IMG/VR virus record: IMGVR_UViG_3300042691_008788
Location: 62,001 to 126,000 of that record
From: a virus
Strand: one strand, 5' to 3'
Length of the DNA: 64,000 nt
Position 1 is the stretch's first letter; each line of letters opens with the position of its first letter. Below are positions 38,801 to 45,616 of the stretch, one piece after another. The notes below the pieces were generated by a model that was not told the DNA's origin, searched no databases, and worked only from the letters and a program-made list of their open reading frames with translations. The translations under genes and the position numbers were made by a program.

Positions 38801-39695
38801 ATACTAAACCAGCAGGAAAACAGAGTCCGCTATACGCTGTATTCAAGTTTGCATCAGTAACACCATTCACAATAACACCAAGTTCTGCTGATCTTCCACC
38901 AAACACATCTACATTCAACAGATCGCTAACTGTTGTGTTTTCCCGTAATAGCAAATACATGTCAAACTGAAATGATTCAGCCGTATATCTGTCGGACAAC
39001 CAAGGATATCTTCTCCAGTTGCCAACGAGTGAATTCATCGGACTGGAAAAGTTTCCGTATGGACTATGGATTACAGAACGACGAATACAGTTGTCATAGT
39101 TTGCACTTAAGCCCATGTATAGTTGCGACGGGAGAGAGTTGCCAGGATACCAATCAAACTTTGGATGATAACCAAAGAAAGCGTTGCCACCATCAAACAA
39201 GAAATCCTGTGCATATATTCCATTCAAATTATACTGAACAAATTTATTCGACGCTCTCTGTGGACTTCTTGCTCTATCAAACTTTTTGTATGCAGTTCTA
39301 ACAGCAGATGCAAAATCCCTTGGGTGAGTCAATATATCAAACCAACCATCATCACCATTTGTAGTATAGTTGAACGATGCCTCAACAGTTCCACCCAGTA
39401 TTAGCGGGTTGACAGGAGCAGATATTCCAAGCAATTCCATGGTTGCTGCTTTACCTAAATCAGCAGTAGCAGCAGACCAACCTGGCTCGTATCTATTGAT
39501 CAAATAATTGAATACACGATTAAACTTTTCCTGAAACTCTGGATCTGGTGGAGTTGTTATAATCGTGGGAAAATCACTTGGTGGTCTTGTGCCTTGATCG
39601 TTGAATGCGGACTCAAAAGGATTAACGCCAGAAAACTTTGCGTTTATCAACTTTACCTTGTAGTTGTTCAATACCCGTATATTAGTTATTCTCAT
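32877..39695 (-). CDS. Giant virion protein with C-terminal parallel beta-helix (2272 aa)
   Basis: The first ~1400 residues are not recognised. They are Trp/Tyr/Gly-rich with enzyme-like segments such as MLKPQYWLLDGPPGFHREP, PGVDLNYFRYRDGPG and GYGHSHHLYAEMADYL, suggesting a very large beta/alpha or glycosidase-like region. From about residue 1418 a lyase-like start, TISVSSMSGDDASDG then SPVQTIGRALNIAA, leads into a right-handed parallel beta-helix. Its rungs are clear near 1820-2060 (NIVIDGLIFDTCSGSAVEI, VVVKNCKIRNMRKNGVVIL, NNIIESNNFTNLNF). Such helices form polysaccharide-degrading tailspikes. Coupled to two small paralogous proteins by ATGA overlap. Probable role: tail-associated depolymerase or adhesin. 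Confidence 0.75.
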   Translation of the reverse strand: MRITNIRVLNNYKVKLINAKFSGVNPFESAFNDQGTRPPSDFPTIITTPPDPEFQEKFNRVFNYLINRYEPGWSAATADLGKAATMELLGISAPVNPLILGGTVEASFNYTTNGDDGWFDILTHPRDFASAVRTAYKKFDRARSPQRASNKFVQYNLNGIYAQDFLFDGGNAFFGYHPKFDWYPGNSLPSQLYMGLSANYDNCIRRSVIHSPYGNFSSPMNSLVGNWRRYPWLSDRYTAESFQFDMYLLLRENTTVSDLLNVDVFGGRSAELGVIVNGVTDANLNTAYSGLCFPAGLVSRVRFNDYGRTGGGYSADQVLVGSPWIRYPEALTYSTWWGQVNERAGLCFAYETLILFNGMTFPDSPQDLTELTFKPPMTDVVGISYGYGNRLLQSLNDLSAAWGNSMEFIAYLGCLPYGTGFEMRIPFGLYKDPTVEGNKDYFKWRLDASVSHWKEKFKSPNDGFAHVIMDASAVIERTFHQWQAPGYTLWTNIASSGASYVENIPVEWARDQYNYTFGDSGPDATGGVVLGVERFAQYMFKDDVGLIDPTRNDQRRFNGDTNPRHWCLDSDKANDLFTSGHDMLLGQRKWGLTYSNSIWGMGICGTSELGEIMAVCTPEDSSDSNKSVMSAYPFFYNVFTEVENNGDISWKGVTGTIFNGDFEQQVPWINDRRFRLFYLYPTMLALNMSIVDYFHDGVGYYNHLNKSGWFDKTLNNKFRPNMEMIGNAAVVSNFPFPNRKTPTKPPQNFWTGFARTSEFELLYACMKGGITTGLDSLYFNELHEELVNGLIDPPDTSRTGFFRALDFAVWGVSWTPAATGPDGQSLYPSIVPMLHVDNTPGVDLNYFRYRDGPGSTAGMTFTSDTYSDIFGAHKRLAAQIPYERRMLKPQYWLLDGPPGFHREPHYYFKKLTDGTTYTGAAGGLTFLSTEFGGTWGAFTDTNPIRFLTPWAYENRSVAKQSFLNFLSQAKNDEMLFKYLHDDSEAWGDQFAVAGPYLSRTDLGSTAALLNWANDPNNGFKVIPDARQTYAIVNDARFNGITSSITNRTFAQEFKHWYDGLTYMDPNGFAGACGASAEALLSYFTNVASRQDFKNAYQSDETRQTAFAWSTALYVFTQGDLKSKIIGDSLRETPGFQNTIVTSSEVHEMTPAEARYGVDPGGLSRVAIKLPGYGHSHHLYAEMADYLIRDYGYPPSVSSDESIRFGKRFGFHPVSEGGITFGNKAYQGLIHNQKKVRAILRSRPQAPSEGLNFLIISGPHNVFNNSVGFTGPLSEEYYKEDIFHSCLAGTNQFIVFNTRDPAGKDLSRVNSALVEWREISGNKVAAPCDSTGSTSGLVDRIDLHQAGTNILVSGAYTNDPNKRLWRLTAPAGKNVFVKQGTSQPNLPDTIAIASGERGVWLEAPASYGVPVYQSQFNATPDYYTISVSSMSGDDASDGVSSPVQTIGRALNIAASYTGTLPIIIDMMPGVYELFGETVEFNSTHSGEADKPLTIRATQQDSVIITGAKTLDVAGVTLINSADPMYERFKPSVRGSIYKVNLNDGNGFGMIDVGVFGNIRYTQPIYPIAGVTVDVYNGRRLGFKDIPTLPEISFNGEPLTLARFPSIATGAESSEFSFDSSAIIESVIESGSGSAFTSPGFTFGVFRYPSGVCYGIDYSGITRWSDRVGPNSDIYVHGFWRFDWNDEAYRIDSINTATRNITVRSSDSAYGIAGVTSCTSYVPANPSPRRWFALNVPEELDTAGEYYISRNRLNSGSLTSGLSDTLYFIPPVGITSGTKIRVSSSRTSSGVDWSDGTPEYDASKVIQTKDPSNTRDTLASLFKLYRSDNIVIDGLIFDTCSGSAVEINQCNNVVVKNCKIRNMRKNGVVILDGTTATVDNCDIRNIGLKGIILTGGNRQTLSGSGNVVSNCVIKSFGRLSSSNGAAIQMSGVGNIIQKTLIADGNGKGIDYSGNNNIIESNNFTNLNFYNDDMGAVYKYADPSHVGNVIRGNFFNNIGSRLPGGPYYGICGVDSLHNACAIYFDYSGGGDNIIRNVFYRCGSTMSDVDNAIFIGGTNIKINNNIFIECTRPSTFVKFNEGNWNSLWKANGLKYSTFNIDGDEWLERSSTIPTTDRRYGYTPYSYYETNYGEATMQQGNSDYFGLYNKVDIRNLPWVSQYPHLTSIMSFDGTNIQLNLSQINNPSNLVIANNNVCIGTTTGATYAFFEKVYSASGTLYGGFTIGGITFASVAGGSGWFLNYGNKDFKLSSSGLQAIKQSLPQFADIAFENIPIYS

Positions 39696-40141
39696 GTAGT
39701 TGACTCCGCTTCAATCTCAAACTTACCCGCCATCAACTTGCTGACTATCTCTCCACCATCAACCAACTGTACAAGTTCAACATCATAAAAATAACGACCA
39801 GCCTTAAAAGTCGTTGTTGTATCCGAACTTATCACCATACGCATGAAACCCGTATTACCACCAAGGAAAAATATCCCATCCTGTACAAAGCCCTGTGTGC
39901 TTCCAGGCTGAAATACTTGAGTGGCTGTGCTTCCAAGTGTGAATAAAACGGGATCTCTGTACTTAGACTTCTTGATCTTCATTCTTGCTCTGTAATCATC
40001 TAATGAGTAGACAAGTGTACCGAACTCATTTATAGATGAGTTTAATATAGACAATGGCTGAAGATCATCTGTAAAAACTTGAAATTCAAGAACGAAAGTA
40101 GAACCTTGCTCAAGTGAAAGATCGTTGTTTAGTGCTGGCAT
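39692..40141 (-). CDS. Small structural protein, paralogue B (149 aa)
   Basis: It shares a common pattern with the adjacent 148-residue product: LEQGSTFVLEFQV, RMKIKKSKYRDP, MRMVISSDTTTTFKAGRYFYDVELV and a C-terminal strand ending in E-A-E. The EQGSTF beginning is reminiscent of baseplate or fibre attachment domains that start with a QG strand. Stop overlaps the giant gene start (ATGA), so the three are probably made together. It may link the giant protein to the tail. Confidence 0.65.
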   Translation of the reverse strand: MPALNNDLSLEQGSTFVLEFQVFTDDLQPLSILNSSINEFGTLVYSLDDYRARMKIKKSKYRDPVLFTLGSTATQVFQPGSTQGFVQDGIFFLGGNTGFMRMVISSDTTTTFKAGRYFYDVELVQLVDGGEIVSKLMAGKFEIEAESTT

Positions 40142-40587
40142 CAGTTAGTTACCTCCGCTTGAACATCTAATCTTCCGCTTAATGCTTTTGTAACTTCAAC
40201 TCCACCACTTGTCTTTGTATCTACAACTTCTATGTCATAGAAATATTTTCCATGCTTCAATGCAGCAGTTGTCGTGGATGATATAATGAACTTCACTCTA
40301 CCTTGATTTTCAGCATCAAAATAGAACCCATCTATGGTATTGCCTTCAGTTGATTCTGTATTTGCTTGCAAAACACTGTTTGCAGTTATACCAAGAACTG
40401 CTGCCGCTGTCCCATACTTGCTCTTCTTTACCTTCATTCGCAATGAAATATTAGCGGCAGATGAGGTGGCTGTATATTGATTTGTCGTGGTGGTTGTTAG
40501 TGTACTGTTATCATCATTTCTGAGATCAAACTGTAACACAAAGGTTGAACCTTGCTCAACAATAAAATCCTGATCAACAAGTGCCAT
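40141..40587 (-). CDS. Small structural protein, paralogue A (148 aa)
   Basis: Features shared with paralogue B are VEQGSTFVLQFDL, RMKVKKSKYG, VKFIISSTTTAALKHGKYFYDIEVV and LSGRLDVQAE. Identity by eye is about a third overall and much higher in these blocks, so tandem duplication is likely. Start and stop both share one base with neighbours. The beta-rich composition fits a small immunoglobulin-like or baseplate domain. Function inferred from position before the giant protein. Confidence 0.65.
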   Translation of the reverse strand: MALVDQDFIVEQGSTFVLQFDLRNDDNSTLTTTTTNQYTATSSAANISLRMKVKKSKYGTAAAVLGITANSVLQANTESTEGNTIDGFYFDAENQGRVKFIISSTTTAALKHGKYFYDIEVVDTKTSGGVEVTKALSGRLDVQAEVTN

Positions 40588-41618
40588 TAGTCCCCCTTCG
40601 TGAGGTCAGTAACGCTCTTGTCCTTGCGCCACATCTGACACGACCAGTACTTTGGCGTATCTCGCGAAAGACCACCTTTGTCACAGCCATGTCGAGCGCG
40701 GAAGTTCTTCAAACGACCTGGTTGATCACGCTTGATCGAAAGACCAGGATCACCGAATCTAACGATCTTGTTGTCAACGCACACAGCGAACTTCTTACGC
40801 TCACCAGGTGTTCTCCAAGGCTTACCAGTGGCTCGTCCCTCGCACTCATTAGCCTCGTTCATGCCCTTGCCCGTTAGAGCCTTTAGGAATGAATCTGCTG
40901 AACCTTCATCATCAAATACAAACTCGGTTGTCTCGTCATTTGATTTGACTTTTGCTCCATACTTCTTGGCGTGTGAACGAATGCTGCTTGCACCAACTCC
41001 CGTCTTGAGATTTCCCTGTACGATGTACTTCTCCAAGATGACAGGCCCATCCCTTGAAATAACATCATTGAATGAAGACAGTGCTGAAAGTATTTCCTGC
41101 CTATCAATAAACGCATTAAGATTGTATCTGCCTTCTTTGATAGTCTTCCAATCACCACCAAGTTCCTTATACTTTGCAGACGCCCAGCCATTACTATAGG
41201 CCGATGGGTGTACCCGAAAACCCTTTCCGTTGTTCGGTCCATCAACGGTCTTACCGTTGTATTCTATACTTGCAACTTTACCAGACACAAGGCTTTGAAT
41301 CTTGCTCCAAAGTTCCTTATTTGTTGGCTCATTTTTCTCATTTATCTTGCCTTTGCCGAAGTTGGACACCATGATGGGTTCACCCTTTCTTTCAGGATTT
41401 GGATCGTGCTTTCTCTTAACGCGAACAGCGGCGGCTCTCTTTTTCTTGGAGAGCATCGCTCGCTTTTCGTTAGACATGCACTTTGGCTTGGGTTCACCAG
41501 TCTCCCTTGCACAGGGACCGATGGCCTCACCTTTGGCATTGATCCTCTTCCAACCACCCTCGGGGTGAGATGGGCTGAACCAATTTCTCAAATCCTCAAA
41601 TGTAAGAACCTTTCCCAT
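40587..41618 (-). CDS. Multi-domain conserved phage protein (343 aa)
   Basis: The N-terminal 65 residues hold FSPSHPEGGWKRINAKGEA, GPCARETGEPKPKCMS and KRAMLSKKKRAAAVRVKRK, a Lys/Arg-rich motif of the DUF5872 type found in phage and giant-virus proteins. The middle (110-250) has an SPTNKELWSK-like helical stretch and VDGPNNGKGFRVHPSAYSNG. The C-terminus has VRFGDPGLSIKRDQPGR then FRARHGCD and YWSCQMW, a separate conserved phage module. The basic character suggests nucleic-acid or virion binding. AGGAGA precedes ATG 41618 and a late-type box lies just upstream. Confidence 0.65.
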   Translation of the reverse strand: MGKVLTFEDLRNWFSPSHPEGGWKRINAKGEAIGPCARETGEPKPKCMSNEKRAMLSKKKRAAAVRVKRKHDPNPERKGEPIMVSNFGKGKINEKNEPTNKELWSKIQSLVSGKVASIEYNGKTVDGPNNGKGFRVHPSAYSNGWASAKYKELGGDWKTIKEGRYNLNAFIDRQEILSALSSFNDVISRDGPVILEKYIVQGNLKTGVGASSIRSHAKKYGAKVKSNDETTEFVFDDEGSADSFLKALTGKGMNEANECEGRATGKPWRTPGERKKFAVCVDNKIVRFGDPGLSIKRDQPGRLKNFRARHGCDKGGLSRDTPKYWSCQMWRKDKSVTDLTKGD

Positions 41619-41638
41619 GCATGTCTCCTAGTTCCCAA

Positions 41639-41646
41639 TATTTAGG
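41639..41646 (-). promoter_or_regulatory. Candidate late box CCTAAATA
   Basis: CCTAAATA is 21 bases upstream of ATG 41618 and directly downstream of the gp47 stop. The match to the late consensus is six of eight; position is favourable for the structural insert. Confidence 0.4.
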
Positions 41647-41650
41647 AAAA

Positions 41651-42703
41651 CTACAGAGACAAACTTTCAGCATAAAGTTCACGCATGAGGGATTTCAGGG
41701 CAGTTCCGCTGTCGATTTTTAGTTCATCAATATAGCCATCTATCAGTTCCACGGTGTTCTTGGAAAGTTCCTTTTCAGAGACATATTCCTCTTCCGTGGC
41801 GGCTTCTTCCTCAAGTTTTTCAACAATCTGTAGGTCGTACACACCAGCATCAAACAACTTGTCGCAGAACATATCGAACTTGGCAGTGTTCTTCTTGGAG
41901 GTAACTACAACCTTTACAAAGCATTCCTTGTACTTTGAGAAGTTGAAGTTTCCATGTCCTACCTCATCAAGGTTGGTATCGTAGGAAATCTTGCGATACA
42001 ACTTTCGCGGATTCTCCACAAACTCAAGAGTCCCATCTTCCGTGTCTAGGATATGGAATCCCTTTGTCTCGGTTGCCTCTGAATAGAACATCTCATAGGC
42101 TGTTCCGAGATAGTGGATGTTTCCATTCTGCTGCTTGCAATGGAAGTGACCCGAATAGACCTGTTTGAAGCGGGATAGGGCGATTGGATTCAAGCCACCT
42201 TCGTGCTTAACTCCACGAACAACCTCATATCCCGTAAGTTCAAAGTGACCAAAAAGGACATCAGCATTGCTCTTTGCAAGATATTCCTGAACAACCTGTG
42301 CATTGTCCTTGGATATCCACGGAACAAATCCACAGATCATTCCGCCAATCATGACATCGCTTGGCTTCTCATAGACATGGAAGGCATCACCGAATATCTC
42401 GACAACAGAGTTGACCTCATTGGTGTTTTTCCAATAGCAATCATGGTTCCCGATGACACAATGAACATCTATGTCGTTCTTTCTGAACCACTCCGTGAAT
42501 CTTCTGCGGACATTGTAAAGAGTATTGAAGTTTATGTACTTTCTGCGATCAAGGACATCTCCCGTATGGATGACTGTCTTGATGTTGTGCTTCAGTAGAT
42601 ACGGAAACACCTGTTCTTCGAAATATGAAAGATATGCCTCAAGGAAAATCGGTGAGTCGTTTTTCACCCCGAAATGTGTATCGGTGATTATTGCAATCTT
42701 CAT
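41651..42703 (-). CDS. 47: Recombination nuclease subunit gp47 (SbcD/Mre11-like)
   Basis: Metallophosphoesterase motifs in order are ITDTHFG (residues 6-12), HTGDVLDRR near 46, VIGNHDCYW near 83, FGHFELTGYE near 151 and YSGHFHCKQ near 184. The C-terminal capping domain contains an acidic stretch with EEEAATEEEYVSEKEL. At 350 residues it is like T4 gp47 (339). Start overlaps the gp55 stop (ATGA), linking late sigma and nuclease expression. Confidence 0.95.
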   Translation of the reverse strand: MKIAIITDTHFGVKNDSPIFLEAYLSYFEEQVFPYLLKHNIKTVIHTGDVLDRRKYINFNTLYNVRRRFTEWFRKNDIDVHCVIGNHDCYWKNTNEVNSVVEIFGDAFHVYEKPSDVMIGGMICGFVPWISKDNAQVVQEYLAKSNADVLFGHFELTGYEVVRGVKHEGGLNPIALSRFKQVYSGHFHCKQQNGNIHYLGTAYEMFYSEATETKGFHILDTEDGTLEFVENPRKLYRKISYDTNLDEVGHGNFNFSKYKECFVKVVVTSKKNTAKFDMFCDKLFDAGVYDLQIVEKLEEEAATEEEYVSEKELSKNTVELIDGYIDELKIDSGTALKSLMRELYAESLSL

Positions 42704-43218
42704 TTCTTGCTCTTCTTGGGTTCCTTCTTCGTAACCTCAAAGTTCTTGAGATCAGTCTCAGACAATGCCAATGACTTGAAGAACTCTTCGACCTTGTTTT
42801 CGTCATAGCACATGTTCTTCAGCCAGTTCGGAATCTTCCCGTTGACTTGTGCTATCTCTATACTCTTATATTTGATATAGTTCTGCTTCTTTTCTTTCTG
42901 TATCCTACGAACGAAGGCATAGTAGATTATCTGTGTGAAATATGAGAATGGATTCTTTGACTTCTTTGGATTGAAGTTGGCAGCATACATCAGGCAGTTC
43001 TCAATGCCGTCCCCGACCATTTCCTCGCGATATGGATAGTTGATGAAGTTTGGTCTATATGAGAGTCTTTCAGCAATAGCCAGAAAGCATCTTCCGATAT
43101 AGTCAGTCACAGGAGGCTGAGGTTCCTTCTTCCTCTTTGCCTTATTGCACTCCCGCTTCCACTTTATCATCTCTTGATAGAAAACTTTATTATCAACATA
43201 GTGACCTTCTTCGTTCAT
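42700..43218 (-). CDS. 55: Late sigma factor gp55
   Basis: Directs host RNA polymerase to late promoters. Matches to gp55 are IGRCFLAIAERLSYRPNF, YREEMVGDGIENCLMYAANF and NPFSYFTQIIYYAFVRRIQK, equivalent to sigma region 2. The C-terminus, ending in Lys-rich KKEPKKSKK, is basic, unlike the acidic end in T4. Length 172 (T4, 185). A promoter with the 16-base spacer precedes it, consistent with an early/middle class. Confidence 0.93.
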   Translation of the reverse strand: MNEEGHYVDNKVFYQEMIKWKRECNKAKRKKEPQPPVTDYIGRCFLAIAERLSYRPNFINYPYREEMVGDGIENCLMYAANFNPKKSKNPFSYFTQIIYYAFVRRIQKEKKQNYIKYKSIEIAQVNGKIPNWLKNMCYDENKVEEFFKSLALSETDLKNFEVTKKEPKKSKK

Positions 43219-43243
43219 GTAGTATCCCTTTCATAGTGTAGTA

Positions 43244-43271
43244 ATCATACACCAGTTATCGTCAAAGACAA
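43244..43271 (-). promoter_or_regulatory. Promoter for gp55/gp47 (TTGTCT-N16-TATGAT)
   Basis: The -35 TTGTCT at 43271-43266 and -10 TATGAT at 43249-43244 are 16 bases apart, 26 bases before the gp55 ATG. It lies in the 154-base gap before gp55 (43219-43372), the longest gap in the window, which otherwise shows only a duplicated CTGTAAGTA near 43373. Confidence 0.55.
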
Positions 43272-43372
43272 GTGCCTTGATTTAGATTTATTTGAAAGGG
43301 TCTTGACAGATGAAAACGAGAATGGTAACTTGACTGTGTCGTGTTTAATCAAGAAATGTACTTACAGATTAC

Positions 43373-44119
43373 TTACAGGTAATCATTGGGATCTGGACTC
43401 CAGTCCTTGAGACTGTTGCCCCACTTCTCGTCTCCAGTATCCTTGATGGTTTCATGGTCATCCTTGGGCTTCTTGGGTAGGCTCGGATCGACATCATCTT
43501 CCAAATCATCGTCATCATCGATGTCATGCATACCAGCAGTCATCATATCTTCGATCAGACCTTCTTCCATTAGGTTCTTGAAGATCTTTGCAGGGATCAT
43601 AAAGTTCACAACAACCATTTCCTTCTCTGGATCTTTTGGGTCAAGTTTTGACTGCATCATTGAATCGAAATCGGCCATGCTGTTTATCATTGGAGAAATA
43701 CCAGCATCAGCGGCCATTTCCTTTAACAAACGACTCATCTCTCCTTCCATTTCTGCTAGTTCTTTCTTCTTTGCTTCATCGACTTCTTCTCTGATGGTCT
43801 TTGCTTCTTCCTTGATGGGAGGTAGGGATGGATTGTCCTCGCGGTTTTTATACTTTTCATAAGCATCTACTATTTCTTGGGCAGGAGTCATCTTTATTCC
43901 AACCCAACTATTAGGAATGGTGACTTCGTTTTCATTTGTCCTACCAATCCAATTTTCCATGACAGACGCTGCCTTCAATGCACCACTTGATGGATCCATG
44001 AATGGAACCTGTCGAATAAGCATCGGTCTAGACACCTTGATGCCATTTCGATTCTTGGAGAGGATGCTGGCTACTATCTCCTCACCCGATCTCAACTTAA
44101 TCAAGATGTATTGATTCAT
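43373..44119 (-). CDS. LSm-like N-terminal domain protein with acidic tail (248 aa)
   Basis: ATG 44119 overlaps the UvsW stop (ATGA) with GGAG upstream; a longer frame start inside uvsW is less likely. Residues 1-80 show NQYILIKLRSGEEIVASIL, SRPMLIRQVPF, and EVTIPNSWVGIKMTP, the same layout as the 101-residue product at 20095-20400. The rest is helical and acidic (EAKTIREEVDEAKKKELAEM, DDDDDLEDDVD) and ends WGNSLKDWSPDPNDYL. Function unknown; the position between uvsW and gp55 suggests a regulatory or RNA-binding role. Confidence 0.65.
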   Translation of the reverse strand: MNQYILIKLRSGEEIVASILSKNRNGIKVSRPMLIRQVPFMDPSSGALKAASVMENWIGRTNENEVTIPNSWVGIKMTPAQEIVDAYEKYKNREDNPSLPPIKEEAKTIREEVDEAKKKELAEMEGEMSRLLKEMAADAGISPMINSMADFDSMMQSKLDPKDPEKEMVVVNFMIPAKIFKNLMEEGLIEDMMTAGMHDIDDDDDLEDDVDPSLPKKPKDDHETIKDTGDEKWGNSLKDWSPDPNDYL

Positions 44120-45603
44120 GGTAGATTCTCCATCTTTAGTAACACTGGTCTGAAGTCGAAGTTTTCTGATCGATAGATCTTTATTCGTTCCGCAAAGTGA
44201 CGAAGCGTGTGATTCTTTTTGCTCTTCCATGATAAATCATCCCCAATATCGTATAGTTTCGCGTATTCCTTGTGTTCAGATACTCGCAGTTGTCTTCCTA
44301 TCGATTGCAGCACCCGAATCCTTGACTTGCTAGGTGATGCAAATATGATGTTGTGTAGCCTCTTGATTGAGATGCCTGTTGAGAATGTTCCGTATGATGC
44401 AACAACTATGCAGGAATCGTTCTCTTCAAGTATCTTTCTTACTTTCTCTCTGTCCTCCGCTTCCGTTCCGCCATGCACGAAGAAGGTCTTTCTTCCCGTC
44501 TTTTCTGCAAGATGATTGAGATACTTTCCATGCTTCTCAACAAACTGAAACAGAATCAAAGTATTTCCCTTTAGTTTGTCTGCAAGATCTACTATGAATC
44601 TGTTTCTCTTGTCGTTGTGGATAAGCCACAACATCTCGTCACTATAGTTATACTTGCTGACAGCGCGTCTTTCGTCTTCTCCGTATTGAAGTAGTATTGT
44701 GTCGATTTTCAGATGCGAAAGTATGTTCTTGTCGATGAGTTTCTTCGTGGTTGTGACATGATAGGAAGGTCCGAACAGACCTTCGATGATCAACTTGTGG
44801 CATTGCATTCCATCAAGTGTTCCCGTGGTGCCAATCCTATAGTTGCAATCAGTCAATTTTTCCATGATGCCAGTGAGAGACTTTGCCTTGAACATATGGC
44901 ATTCATCACCGAAAACAACCTTGAACTGGTCGAAGTAAGCGCGTGGTTGCTTGAACACTGATTGCCATGTGGTGATGACAACTCGTTTGTTTGTTTCTTT
45001 GTCTTGTCCCGCATAAATCGGGTGGCAGTTCTTTGAAACTTTCCAATCCGTTCCCTTGGCATAGGCTTCGAAATCACTTGCCATCTGTGTAACAAGACCT
45101 ATGGTTGGAACAACTATGAGAATCTTGCCATCGACATTTTCAAGTAAATGCCTGAGCAGAAGGTAGATGATCATGGATTTGCCACTGCCTGTCGGAGAGA
45201 CGAGCAGAAGCCTTGATGCCTCGGTAGCCTTGATGATGGCTTCCCGCTGATGGTCGTGTAATGAAGGTATTCCAGATGCCTTGCCTACGCATCTGTTGAA
45301 GAGATCATCCAAGCCCTCGTTGTCTAGAGGAATGGATTGATTCTGTGAAAGACTGCTCTCCACATGATAACCACGATCACAGGCGAACTTTGTGACATAG
45401 TTCTTCAGACCTCTGTAGATCGTTGCCTTGCCTATGTTGTAGAGTTTGATGTCGCCACTCCACCGCGACTTGCGGAAACGCGACATGTACTTGTGGTTTG
45501 GAACCTTGAAGGAGAAGCAATCGCTCAACTCCTTTGCGGTGCCGCGTTCACAACGCACACGGATGAATACTGAATCAACATCTTCCAGAACCAATGTATC
45601 CAT
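44116..45603 (-). CDS. uvsW: UvsW helicase
   Basis: Superfamily 2 helicase that unwinds R-loops and branched DNA and, in T4, ends origin-dependent initiation. Walker A is LVSPTGSGKS near residue 140, the DECH box VVFGDECHMFK near 231, and motif VI SIGRQLRVSEH near 433. The N-terminal 90 residues are the UvsW substrate-binding domain. Length 495 (T4, 503). There is no ribosome site; a CATAAATA box lies five bases from the ATG, so late leaderless expression is possible. Confidence 0.93.
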   Translation of the reverse strand: MDTLVLEDVDSVFIRVRCERGTAKELSDCFSFKVPNHKYMSRFRKSRWSGDIKLYNIGKATIYRGLKNYVTKFACDRGYHVESSLSQNQSIPLDNEGLDDLFNRCVGKASGIPSLHDHQREAIIKATEASRLLLVSPTGSGKSMIIYLLLRHLLENVDGKILIVVPTIGLVTQMASDFEAYAKGTDWKVSKNCHPIYAGQDKETNKRVVITTWQSVFKQPRAYFDQFKVVFGDECHMFKAKSLTGIMEKLTDCNYRIGTTGTLDGMQCHKLIIEGLFGPSYHVTTTKKLIDKNILSHLKIDTILLQYGEDERRAVSKYNYSDEMLWLIHNDKRNRFIVDLADKLKGNTLILFQFVEKHGKYLNHLAEKTGRKTFFVHGGTEAEDREKVRKILEENDSCIVVASYGTFSTGISIKRLHNIIFASPSKSRIRVLQSIGRQLRVSEHKEYAKLYDIGDDLSWKSKKNHTLRHFAERIKIYRSENFDFRPVLLKMENLP

Positions 45604-45608
45604 GCAGA

Positions 45609-45616
45609 TATTTATG
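45609..45616 (-). promoter_or_regulatory. Late box CATAAATA at the uvsW start
   Basis: CATAAATA includes the TAA stop of the deaminase gene and lies five bases upstream of the uvsW ATG. T4 uvsW is known to be a late gene, which supports the call, though the spacing would place the start site on the ATG. Confidence 0.45.

Noticed and set aside
43294-43322. Plus-strand TTGACA in the gap before gp55
   Set aside because: At 17 bases the -10 would be TAACTT, a poor match, and no plus-strand gene follows.
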